Assembly: GCA_938084085.1 (NCBI GenBank)
Contig: CALKDV010000149.1
Span: 1 to 7,125 of the forward strand
From: an uncultured Nannocystaceae bacterium
GTDB lineage: Bacteria; Myxococcota_A; Polyangia; Nannocystales; Nannocystaceae
Direction of reading: 5' to 3'
DNA length: 7,125 nucleotides
A program made the translations under genes and the position numbers. Numbering within the stretch: position 1 is the stretch's first letter; each line of letters opens with the position of its first letter. This document shows positions 1 through 6,313 of this stretch, piece by piece. The notes under the pieces are model-generated. The model had not been told where the DNA came from. It searched no databases and was given only the letters and a program-made list of their open reading frames with translations.

Positions 1-36
1 TTCGCCGTTGGCTAGGTGTCGGCGCGGTAGGTTTTC

Positions 37-1026
37 ATGCAGAATTTAAAATGTCTCAACGCTCTCCGGCTGGTTCCCTTGGCGCTCATCGCAGCGCTAC
101 TCGGGACAACCGCCTGCTCCGATCCGGTGATCGAGGCGAGCTCGGGCAGCGACGGCACCGCCGGCGAGACCGGAGGCGACGGCGACGGCGACGGTGACGG
201 CGACGGCGACGGCGACGGCGACGGCAGCATCCAAGGGATCATCAACTTCAATTACTACCCGGCAGATGCGAGCGGCGCTCCGGCACAAGTAGGATTTAGC
301 GCTGGCTTCCGCACCATCCCCTTTAACCAGACCAACGACTTTCACGCGGCGTATGCGTTTGGCCTGACCGTCCCCCCCCCGCCGAGCGAGCTCGACGCGC
401 CAGAATTTGGTGGCGTCCCCGCCCCGTTGAACTGGGGAAAGGCCAATGTGTGGGTCACCGCGGGAGACGGTATCAACATGGCCACGAGCGACGACGCCAT
501 GTCGGCGTCGGCCTGCCTCATCCAGGTGGGCGTCGGGCAAGAGTATCCGGTGTACACGGCGAGCGACGCCCCCATGTTCTCTGACGCCTGTCAGCCTCAG
601 ACGAGTGATTTCGCCTTCGGCACCGACTACACCGTCGGCGTGTTCGGCGGTGACGCCTTCGCGAACAACGGCTTCACCGGGATCCGCACACCAACCGAGC
701 TTACCGTCACGTCCCCAGACCTCTCCGTCTACGGCCTTGAGGTCAACCGCGCGGACGGCCTCGACCTCGCGTGGGAGGCGAACGCAGAGGGCGACGACCC
801 GCTCCTCCTCCGCATCCGCGACACCAACGGGAGCGTGCTCGCGGCCTCCGCCTCCGACGACGGCGGGTTCAGTTTCTCCGGTGATGAGATGAGCAACCTC
901 AGCGCCGGATTCGCGACCCTCACTGTGACCCGAGAGCACGCTGTCGAACGCTCCCTCGGCGACGAGGTCGGCGCGACTCAAGTAGTGACGCGCGTGGAGG
1001 TCTGGGGATACCTCACGCTGTTGTAA
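37..1026 (+). CDS. Secreted beta-rich lipoprotein with Gly-Asp repeat linker; function unknown
   Basis: A 329-residue protein that I do not recognise as a named family. Residues 1-26 form a signal peptide with basic N-terminus and a hydrophobic stretch, ending in TTAC, a relaxed lipobox with Cys27 as the probable lipidated residue. A low-complexity linker follows, with eight Gly-Asp dipeptides at residues 47-62, presumably a flexible acidic tether. The rest (about 64-329) is rich in Gly, Thr, Val and aromatic residues, suggesting beta structure. Cys160 and Cys185 could form a disulfide. From about residue 225 the pattern of alternating strands, with DLAW and a late TLTVTRE, resembles an Ig-like/beta-sandwich domain of the kind seen in myxobacterial lipoproteins; this is inference. 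The ATG at 37 is preceded by a weak ribosome site (TAGG, 28-31). It is first in an operon, 42 bases before the DUF1501 gene. A nine-C run lies at 372-380. Confidence 0.88.
   Translation: MQNLKCLNALRLVPLALIAALLGTTACSDPVIEASSGSDGTAGETGGDGDGDGDGDGDGDGDGSIQGIINFNYYPADASGAPAQVGFSAGFRTIPFNQTNDFHAAYAFGLTVPPPPSELDAPEFGGVPAPLNWGKANVWVTAGDGINMATSDDAMSASACLIQVGVGQEYPVYTASDAPMFSDACQPQTSDFAFGTDYTVGVFGGDAFANNGFTGIRTPTELTVTSPDLSVYGLEVNRADGLDLAWEANAEGDDPLLLRIRDTNGSVLAASASDDGGFSFSGDEMSNLSAGFATLTVTREHAVERSLGDEVGATQVVTRVEVWGYLTLL
175..222 (+). repeat. GGCGAC hexamer tandem array, 8 copies (Gly-Asp linker)
   Basis: Eight in-frame copies of a GGCGAC unit encode (Gly-Asp)8, residues 47-62 of the first lipoprotein. 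The fourth copy is GGTGAC and all others are identical. A shorter array with the same variant in the same fourth position occurs in the third gene. Such arrays can expand or contract by slippage without breaking the frame, which would change only linker length. Confidence 0.95.
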
Positions 1027-1055
1027 CCGGCGCACGCCCTCCCCACACGATTTGT

Positions 1056-1060
1056 AGGAG
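1056..1060 (+). promoter_or_regulatory. Ribosome binding site of the DUF1501 gene
   Basis: AGGAG lies 8 bases before the ATG at 1069, a near-ideal spacing, and fixes this start. The same TAGGAG core precedes the next gene of the operon. Confidence 0.75.
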
Positions 1061-1068
1061 ACTCAACA

Positions 1069-2571
1069 ATGAAACGAAGACGATTTATCAAGACACTCTC
1101 TGCAGGGGCTGCGGGGTTTGGGATCCTCAAATACCCCCGCCTCGCACACGCGGGCTGGGGCGACTGGCCTAGCGACAAGATCGACGCAATCCTCCCCGAG
1201 TCGCGAACGGCCAAGAACGTCCTCGAGGTCTATATGTACGGCGGCGTGTCTGCCTTTGATAGCTTCTACAGCGTCCCAGGTTGGGGAACGGGGAACGGCA
1301 CCTTCCTCAACGCCTACCTCGCCGACACCGAAGACCGCTTTCAGTCATGCGGGTTTGGGACGTCGAACGAGCTCACCGAGCCCTTCGCCGACGACGAGAA
1401 CGGCACCACCGTTCACCTCGGCCCGTGGTCGATTCCCCTCCGCAACCGCCCGGACATCACCGACCGCATGCGCATTATCACCATGCGTCATGACCAACTC
1501 GCGCACGAGGGGGCCAACCCGCTCGCCCTGTCCGGCAACCGCCTCGGCTCGCCGCGACTCGCCGGCCTCGGCTCGTCCATCCAACGCTACTTTCTCGAGC
1601 AGCAGGGCGGATTGCGCGCGACGCCCTACGCGTACGTGCTCTATCCCGGTGTCGAATTCGCCACGGATAACGTGAGTGCAGGCTCTGCTGTCGGGCTTCA
1701 CCCCGGCAACGCCACTCCGCTGAGCCTGACGGTCTCCGCTGGCTCTCAAATTACCCAGCTGCTATCGAGGAACGGCGTCGGCAACAACCGCGCCGCGTTC
1801 GACTCGGCCATGTCGCACTACGAGAACGCCTATCGACAGCAATTCCGCACTGGAGGCAAGGGGGTTCCGACTCGTTCACAGTCGCGATCAAACTTTGAGT
1901 TCTCCAACTACGCGAGGCGAAACGCCGACGCCATCCAGAGCGTCCTCGACCCCAGCTTCTTCCAATCCATCTCCGGCAGCGAGTGTGGTTCAAATGCGAC
2001 GGACATGCCCGCCATGCAGCTCCGCCTCGCCACCGCCCTGCTGACGCGGAACACGGACGCGGCCCGTTACGTCCAAGTCATCGACGGCGGCATCACCCCC
2101 AACCCGAACGCGGGACACGACACCCATGACGGCCACGTTAACTACGCGTCGCGCAACGTCGTCCACACCCTCAAAGAATTGGCCGACCGCATCAACGCCC
2201 CCGGTGAAAACGACCCGGACAAGCTCAACCTCGACGAGACAATGATCGTCCTCACGACGGAGTTTGGCCGCACGCCCGAGCGACAGGGCACTACCGGCCT
2301 CAACCACTGGCCGCAAGGCTACGTCTCGGTGTTTATCGGAGGTCCTGTCACCAGCGCCGAGCGCGGGGTCTACGGATACATCACCGAAGATCAGGGCATC
2401 GCGCAAAACTGGATGACCCCCGCAGAGAATCGAATGTCTGTGATGGCCGCCATGGGCATCTACCCCTTCAGCCCAGAGACCTTCGCCGTCGGTGACGTAC
2501 TTGGCGGGGTCGCCAACGAACTCGAAGCCGCCACCCGGATCCGCGAGCAATACCTAGGAGTCACCCTGTGA
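1069..2571 (+). CDS. Tat-exported DUF1501 family protein (sulfatase/alkaline-phosphatase-like superfamily)
   Basis: A 500-residue protein. The N-terminus has a twin-arginine motif (RRRFIK, residues 3-8), a short hydrophobic stretch and a likely cleavage after AHA (residue 28), so it should be exported folded, which suits a metal-dependent enzyme. The DUF1501 landmarks appear in order: GGVSAFD at 58-64 after a beta strand, RHDQLAHEG at 140-148 (the usual conserved His region), HDTHDGH at 350-356 in place of the family's GxDTH motif, TEFGRTPE at 397-404, and NHWP at 412-415, where the family usually has DHW. The Asp, His and Glu residues of these motifs are the probable metal ligands by analogy with the superfamily. 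Its length is normal for the family. No formylglycine-type CxPxR sulfatase motif is present, so calling it a sulfatase would overreach; the substrate is unknown. Start supported by AGGAG at 1056-1060. It shares four bases with the next gene. Confidence 0.93.
   Translation: MKRRRFIKTLSAGAAGFGILKYPRLAHAGWGDWPSDKIDAILPESRTAKNVLEVYMYGGVSAFDSFYSVPGWGTGNGTFLNAYLADTEDRFQSCGFGTSNELTEPFADDENGTTVHLGPWSIPLRNRPDITDRMRIITMRHDQLAHEGANPLALSGNRLGSPRLAGLGSSIQRYFLEQQGGLRATPYAYVLYPGVEFATDNVSAGSAVGLHPGNATPLSLTVSAGSQITQLLSRNGVGNNRAAFDSAMSHYENAYRQQFRTGGKGVPTRSQSRSNFEFSNYARRNADAIQSVLDPSFFQSISGSECGSNATDMPAMQLRLATALLTRNTDAARYVQVIDGGITPNPNAGHDTHDGHVNYASRNVVHTLKELADRINAPGENDPDKLNLDETMIVLTTEFGRTPERQGTTGLNHWPQGYVSVFIGGPVTSAERGVYGYITEDQGIAQNWMTPAENRMSVMAAMGIYPFSPETFAVGDVLGGVANELEAATRIREQYLGVTL
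2556..2560 (+). promoter_or_regulatory. Ribosome binding site of the PSCyt2/PSD1-like gene, inside the DUF1501 gene
   Basis: AGGAG ends 7 bases before the GTG at 2568 and lies within the last codons of the DUF1501 gene. With the GTGA stop/start overlap (2568-2571) it supports GTG as the true start and translational coupling of the two genes. Confidence 0.7.
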
Positions 2572-4706
2572 ATCACTCAATCTGGACAACGACGACGCTG
2601 CTTCGACGACGCCTCCTCACGGTGTCTGTCGCCGCCCTACTCTCCTGGATCCCCGCCTGCGGTGACACCGACCCCACGGGCGCCTCTGACGGCGGCACCG
2701 AGGGCGGCGACGGCGACGGCGACGGTGACGGCGACGGCGACACGGGAGGCGCAGACCCGGGGCAAGAGCCCCCCGCCGGCAGCGGTGAGGAGGAGCTTTG
2801 CGACGCGGGGAACGCCTCGTGGGTGCAGCAGGCGCTCCCCCTCATTCAAGGGCGTAAGCCCGAGAGCCGGCGTGAGATTCAGGTGCTGTCGGACATGATC
2901 GACCAGCTGGACGCCAAGGGGCTGTCTGGGAGAGCGATCGTCGCGCGAGGCCTGGCGAGCGGCGACCGTTACGTCGATCGATGGGAGACCTTCTTCTACG
3001 AGCAGACCCGGGTGAACCGCATCGAGATCAAGGCCAACGTCGCGTGCTACGGCGTCACTACGGGAGCCGCCAGCGGGACCAATCTCGCGGAGTTCATCCG
3101 CGACAATGACCCCGCCACCAGCAACTTTGGTGCCCAGACCACCATGCAAGATGTGCTGCGCAGCAGCCTGTTACTCGATGACCTCTCTCCCTTCTACCGC
3201 GCCGACCTGTTCGCGCGAATGGCCCGGCCACTCACCGGGGCCAACGTATCCGCCCAAGACCTCGACCAGATGCGTCGCACCAACTACGGCGAGATCTTCG
3301 AATCCGCCTACATGGGACGAAAGACGAGCTGCCTTGAGTGCCACAATAGCAACGCGTCGGTCACGTACAACAGCGATCCCCTCTACAACCGTCACTGGCC
3401 CATCGAGGGGCACTTCGAGAAAGCGGTCTGGGGGGAGCACGCCGGCCGTCCCGAGGAAGAGTTCTTCGCGGCGTTCCGTTGGAACGGGTTCGCGGACACG
3501 GGCTCCGTTCGACCCTGGGGCATGAGCGGCGAGTGTGGGAGCTTCACCACCAACCACTCCGGCGATCTGTGGGACTGGGACGGCTACCTCGGCGGAGCGC
3601 TCCCCGCGGCGCCGCAGCTGTTCGATGTGGAGCCCAAGCTGCGCAACGGGTTTGAGAGCCTCGCGCTCGACGGGCTGATGCTCGGCGATGACGACGCCGT
3701 CCCCGCCGACCAAGCCTTGGCGTACCTCACCTCGTCCACGGTCGCGAACGCGGTGTGGAAAGAGGCGATGGGGAACCGACTCGTCGTCGCAAACAACTTC
3801 CCACGCAACGACAAGCAGCGTGAAATCCTGCAGGATCTCACGGAGGCGTTTGTCGAGTTCAGTTACTCACCGCGTGAACTGCTGGTGGAGGTGACCACAC
3901 ACCCCTACTACAACCAAGCGCCACCTTCTTCGTGCGGCGCCACCTCGCCGTACAACCTCGAGCCCGTCTTCGATCCATTTAGCATCGACGCGGCCGACCC
4001 CAACACCCGCATGAACTCCGTGGGTGACGCGGTTCATCGGCACTCGGCGTGGGTCCTCATGGACAGCGCAGCGCAGTCCATGTGGTGGGATCGACCTCAA
4101 CGTTTTGGTCCTGCGACCAACTTCTCTCAACCAAACTCCCTCGACTTCCTGGAGTCCCAAGGGGTGTTCGTGAAGGACGCGGTCCCCGGCTTCAACGGGG
4201 TCGACTTCTACGGGATGTTGTTTTGGGAGCAAGAACTCGCCGCGGGGAACGATCCGTTCTTGAACGGCGCCTGCACGGGGCCGCTGTCTGGGGGCTGCGC
4301 GCCCACGGACTTCGTCAACGCCCTCATGAGCGCGGCGCAAAGCACCAGCAACGCCATTGCCGAGGACGTGGTCATCGCCGTCAAGGACCGGCTGTTTGGC
4401 GTCCCCAGCATCACGGAGGTGGAGCGGCCATTCATCGAGGCGCTCCTCGGCGTCCCGCTCTCCGCACCCGTAGACAGCGTCGAGATCAACACCTTCGAGA
4501 CCGGCGTCCGACGATTCGCGGGGCTGCTGCTCAATACGCCGCAGTACATGTTGAGCGGCGTGGCGCCGACCGACGTGTCCGCAGAGCCGCTGATCGTCGT
4601 GGACGGTACCTCCACACTGGAGCTGTGCGAAGCGCTCGGTGGAGACATCCTCACTGGCGCGGGTCAAAACTTCTCGTGCGCAGAGAGCGGCATCACGGTC
4701 GAGTAG
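2568..4706 (+). CDS. Lipoprotein with single CxxCH heme site, DUF1549/DUF1553 (PSCyt2-PSD1)-like
   Basis: A 712-residue protein starting at GTG. The signal peptide ends in a good lipobox, IPAC, with Cys31. A linker with six Gly-Asp dipeptides spans residues 47-58. Residues about 88-145 match the opening of DUF1549 proteins: a GRKPE segment, a helical stretch, then GDRYVDRW (132-139). C255-L-E-C-H259 is a CxxCH heme-attachment motif located where DUF1549 proteins carry theirs; Met319 is a possible but unproven distal ligand. Residues about 390-450 match the DUF1553 pattern: a Trp-Gly region, then FVEFSYSPRELL and a TTHPYYN segment. Near 481-515 the RMNSVGDAVHR stretch corresponds to the family's RxLxxE segment. 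These matches are from memory of the families, and the protein is clearly diverged. It probably acts as an exported, membrane-anchored partner of the DUF1501 protein. Heme attachment would require Sec export and cytochrome c maturation. Confidence 0.88.
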   Translation: MNHSIWTTTTLLRRRLLTVSVAALLSWIPACGDTDPTGASDGGTEGGDGDGDGDGDGDTGGADPGQEPPAGSGEEELCDAGNASWVQQALPLIQGRKPESRREIQVLSDMIDQLDAKGLSGRAIVARGLASGDRYVDRWETFFYEQTRVNRIEIKANVACYGVTTGAASGTNLAEFIRDNDPATSNFGAQTTMQDVLRSSLLLDDLSPFYRADLFARMARPLTGANVSAQDLDQMRRTNYGEIFESAYMGRKTSCLECHNSNASVTYNSDPLYNRHWPIEGHFEKAVWGEHAGRPEEEFFAAFRWNGFADTGSVRPWGMSGECGSFTTNHSGDLWDWDGYLGGALPAAPQLFDVEPKLRNGFESLALDGLMLGDDDAVPADQALAYLTSSTVANAVWKEAMGNRLVVANNFPRNDKQREILQDLTEAFVEFSYSPRELLVEVTTHPYYNQAPPSSCGATSPYNLEPVFDPFSIDAADPNTRMNSVGDAVHRHSAWVLMDSAAQSMWWDRPQRFGPATNFSQPNSLDFLESQGVFVKDAVPGFNGVDFYGMLFWEQELAAGNDPFLNGACTGPLSGGCAPTDFVNALMSAAQSTSNAIAEDVVIAVKDRLFGVPSITEVERPFIEALLGVPLSAPVDSVEINTFETGVRRFAGLLLNTPQYMLSGVAPTDVSAEPLIVVDGTSTLELCEALGGDILTGAGQNFSCAESGITVE
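2706..2741 (+). repeat. GGCGAC hexamer tandem array, 6 copies (Gly-Asp linker)
   Basis: Six in-frame copies encode (Gly-Asp)6, residues 47-58 of the heme-site lipoprotein. The fourth copy is GGTGAC, exactly as in the array of the first gene, and both arrays begin at residue 47 of their proteins. Confidence 0.95.
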
Positions 4707-4727
4707 TCACCACGGGTCGCGCCCGCC

Positions 4728-4758
4728 ACCGGCCCCCACCTAGCGTGGGGACGCCGGT
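4728..4758. terminator. Hairpin between convergent genes, possible bidirectional terminator
   Basis: ACCGGC then CCCCAC (4728-4739) pairs with GTGGGG (4745-4750) and GCCGGT (4753-4758), giving 12 base pairs with a 5-base loop (ctagc) and a 2-base bulge (4751-4752). It lies between the stops of the operon (4706) and of the minus-strand gene, whose TAG is at 4742-4740 in the loop. There is no T-run on either side, so it is not a classical intrinsic terminator. It may still end transcription or protect 3' ends from both directions. Confidence 0.45.
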
Positions 4759-5699
4759 CGTGGGGCGAGGCTGTTTCGATGGCGCTCCGCGAGCGCACGC
4801 TCCGGCGCCTCAGGCTCGGGCCGGGACAGATAGGCCGCCCAAAGCCTCAAGGTCAGCGCCTCTCCCCGGCCGCTGAACTGTCGGGACAATGCCCGAACGT
4901 ACAGGGCCTCGTGGACGGGCAAGGCTCGAACCAGCCCACGGAGCGCCCGCTGGTCCTTGTCTGCGGTCTGGGCGTCGCGCATGGCCGCGGCCGCCCCGTC
5001 ACGATCGCCGAGCCGATCAAGGAACACCGCCCGCAGATACACCGCCCGCGTCTTCCCGGCGCTGCCGTGGCGATCCGACCCGCTGACGGCCGCGCCCAAG
5101 GTCTCCAACCCCTCCGCGTGGCGGAGCATGATGAGCGAGACCACCCCGCGAAGCCACCGCGCGTCCACAGCTCCCACCGCCCCGGCCTCGATCCCCTCAC
5201 GAAGGATTCGAGCCGCGCCCTCGATGTCCGTGACGGCGAGCGCCGCTCCTGCCCACACGAGAAAGACAGGCGCGGGGGCGGGCACCCCACGACGAGCGAA
5301 CTCCGTTCGGACACGCGCGCTCCAAGTCATCAGGCGTCGTCGCTTGCCGGTGCGGGCTGCCACGAAGTCGTCGAGACCGTCCGCCTCAAACCCGTAGGGC
5401 AAGGTCTCCGCCCTGCCCCACGCCTCCATGAGCGCGAGCGTGCCCACGTGAGGCGCGAAGGGACAGCGGCCATACCGCTCCTCCCATCCTGCGTCACCGG
5501 CCCGCGACGCCCCTCCATGCTGAGCGAGACGCCGCGTCGCGACGCGCTCAGAGCCTCTACAGTCGGCCTCTTGAGCGTCCACCGCTGTGCGCCATGGATC
5601 CGCGTTCGCCGGAAACTCGCGCTCGCCTGGGTCATCCGCCGCCCCCAAAGGAGCACCCGCCCCGACCAGCAGAAGCGACAACATCCAAGAAGCGACCAT
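4740..5699 (-). CDS. Secreted helical-repeat (TPR-like) protein, function unknown
   Basis: A 319-residue protein with a clear signal peptide: MVASWM, a Leu/Val/Gly-rich core, and a likely cleavage near residues 20-21 before ADDPGE. The mature part is alpha-helical in appearance. Cys47 and Cys79 flank an N-terminal region and could pair. From about residue 125 onward, Ala/Leu-rich segments of roughly 30-35 residues with GDRDGAAAAM-type turns resemble tetratricopeptide repeats, though no canonical TPR can be counted with certainty. The frame stays open upstream to 5978, but that part reads as Arg/Pro-rich shadow sequence of the opposite-strand gene, so the ATG at 5699 in front of the signal peptide is preferred. 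Upstream cues are weak (AGG at 5711-5709; GGAG only 2 bases away). The ATG overlaps the TGA of the small frame at 5699-5797, suggesting coupled translation. An in-frame GTG at 5702 is a minor alternative. Confidence 0.8.
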   Translation of the reverse strand: MVASWMLSLLLVGAGAPLGAADDPGEREFPANADPWRTAVDAQEADCRGSERVATRRLAQHGGASRAGDAGWEERYGRCPFAPHVGTLALMEAWGRAETLPYGFEADGLDDFVAARTGKRRRLMTWSARVRTEFARRGVPAPAPVFLVWAGAALAVTDIEGAARILREGIEAGAVGAVDARWLRGVVSLIMLRHAEGLETLGAAVSGSDRHGSAGKTRAVYLRAVFLDRLGDRDGAAAAMRDAQTADKDQRALRGLVRALPVHEALYVRALSRQFSGRGEALTLRLWAAYLSRPEPEAPERALAERHRNSLAPRPASPR

Positions 5700-5797
5700 C
5701 ACTCCATACCTAGCACGATGGCCATTTTTTTGGCGACCGGGCCGAGGTTCTGCACACTGGTCTCGATGAAGCCCTCCACCCCACCGCCATCGATCAT
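5699..5797 (-). CDS. Candidate small protein (32 aa) translationally coupled to the downstream secreted protein
   Basis: A 32-codon frame, unrecognised. It starts at ATG (5797-5795), preceded by AGGA with a 5-base spacer. Its TGA shares one base with the ATG of the secreted-protein gene (TGATG). Hydrophobic residues fall at positions 7, 10/11, 15, 18, 21/22, 25 and 28/29, the 3-4 spacing of an amphipathic helix, although a Gly-Pro at 19-20 would kink it. The composition (VEGFIETSVQNL, then AKKMAIVLGME) is protein-like, unlike the Arg/Pro/Ala shadow sequence upstream in the same frame. It overlaps the 5' end of the divergent membrane-protein gene by 32 bases if that gene starts at 5766. An in-frame ATG at 5878 (59 codons, with GAGG 7 bases before it) is an alternative, less likely because the added part looks like shadow sequence. 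Its shortness means chance cannot be excluded. Confidence 0.4.
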   Translation of the reverse strand: MIDGGGVEGFIETSVQNLGPVAKKMAIVLGME

Positions 5798-6233
5798 CGA
5801 AGTCCTGGTGACGGTGTCGGCGGTGCTCGCGCGTCGCGCGATCCTCGGGCTGGGCGCGGGGGCTCGTAGAGTCCTCATCGATGGGCCTCGACGGGTCGCC
5901 TCCTCGTTGCGGGCGGGCGCGCGGCACGGCCTCCTCGCGTCGGGCTCCCTCGCCGGAGTCGTGGCTCGACGGGGTCACCTCTTCGCCGCCGTGCTCCGTC
6001 GCGCGCTCTTGTTGGCGTCCATGATCGTACTCGCCATCGCCGGTGGTTCACTGGTGGCGGCGAGCCCCGACGCGCTGATCCCCAGCACACCGGAGGTGTT
6101 CTTCGTGGCCTTCGCGGTATGTGGAGGTCTTTGCATCGCGGCCCCCGAGCGGCGCTTGCGCTTGGGCGGCCTCGCAGTGGGCACCGTGCACGGCGTCTTC
6201 GCGGCGTTGACCTGGTTCGGCACCCACGCGTAA
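5766..6233 (+). CDS. Small Arg-rich membrane protein with three C-terminal hydrophobic segments
   Basis: A 155-residue protein of no family I recognise. Third codon positions are strongly G/C, supporting coding on this strand. The N-terminal half (residues 10-80) is Ala/Leu/Val-rich with paired arginines (23-24, 34-35, 42-43, 68-69, 78-79) at intervals of roughly 8-11 or multiples, suggesting amphipathic, possibly membrane-lying helices. Three likely membrane segments follow at about 81-99, 111-126 and 133-151, with an Arg-containing turn at 128-132. The protein ends shortly after a WFGTH segment. The start is uncertain. ATG 5766 has no clear ribosome site; ATG 5718 would add 16 residues but nearly abut the divergent gene; GTG 5808 would avoid the small minus-strand frame. 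The frame remains open back to 4779 only as a shadow of the minus-strand gene. Divergent from the secreted protein gene, so the two may share a control region. Confidence 0.62.
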   Translation: MKPSTPPPSIIEVLVTVSAVLARRAILGLGAGARRVLIDGPRRVASSLRAGARHGLLASGSLAGVVARRGHLFAAVLRRALLLASMIVLAIAGGSLVAASPDALIPSTPEVFFVAFAVCGGLCIAAPERRLRLGGLAVGTVHGVFAALTWFGTHA

Positions 6234-6299
6234 CCGTGGGACACGTGCGGATCCCCGACGGCGGGCGCATTGGGCACCTTCACCGGGCCTTATTTCGCC

Positions 6300-6305
6300 T
6301 ATACT
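6300..6305 (+). promoter_or_regulatory. Possible -10 box for the YtfJ-like lipoprotein gene
   Basis: TATACT matches the TATAAT consensus at five of six positions and stands out in GC-rich DNA. A poor -35 candidate, TTCACC (6279-6284), lies 15 bases upstream. Transcription would begin near 6311-6313, one to three bases before the ATG at 6314, giving a leaderless or nearly leaderless message. This agrees with the lack of a properly spaced ribosome site (AGG at 6309-6311 is too close). Confidence 0.4.
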
Positions 6306-6313
6306 GCCAGGCC

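Noticed and set aside
175..222. Tandem array considered as a CRISPR or regulatory repeat
   Set aside because: Units are 6 bases, contiguous without spacers, in frame, and encode a Gly-Asp linker after a lipobox.
97..1035. 312-codon open frame on the minus strand opposite the first lipoprotein
   Set aside because: Val/Ala/Gly/Arg-rich shadow of the Gly-Asp lipoprotein gene, including a Val-Ala repeat from the hexamer array; it has no signal, motif or operon logic.
1069..2571. Annotation of the DUF1501 protein as a true sulfatase
   Set aside because: The superfamily fold is likely, but no CxPxR/SxPxR formylglycine motif is visible, so a sulfate-ester reaction is not supported.
3867..4667. 266-codon open frame on the minus strand inside the heme-site lipoprotein gene
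   Set aside because: Arg/Val/Gly-rich shadow composition, while the + strand frame continues a recognisable family pattern through the same region.
5700..5978. N-terminal extension of the minus-strand secreted protein to 412 residues
   Set aside because: The added residues are Arg/Gly/Pro-rich shadow sequence of the opposite gene and would bury a clear signal peptide that begins at 5699.
4779..6233. 484-codon open frame on the + strand extending the membrane-protein gene far upstream
   Set aside because: The part before about 5718 lies antisense to the secreted-protein gene and reads as Arg/Pro/His-rich shadow sequence; the minus strand there has a signal peptide and coherent helical composition.
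6223..6240. CCCACG / CGTGGG inverted repeat around the stop codon of the membrane-protein gene
   Set aside because: Only six base pairs with a 6-base loop and no T-run; expected by chance in GC-rich DNA, so not called a terminator.
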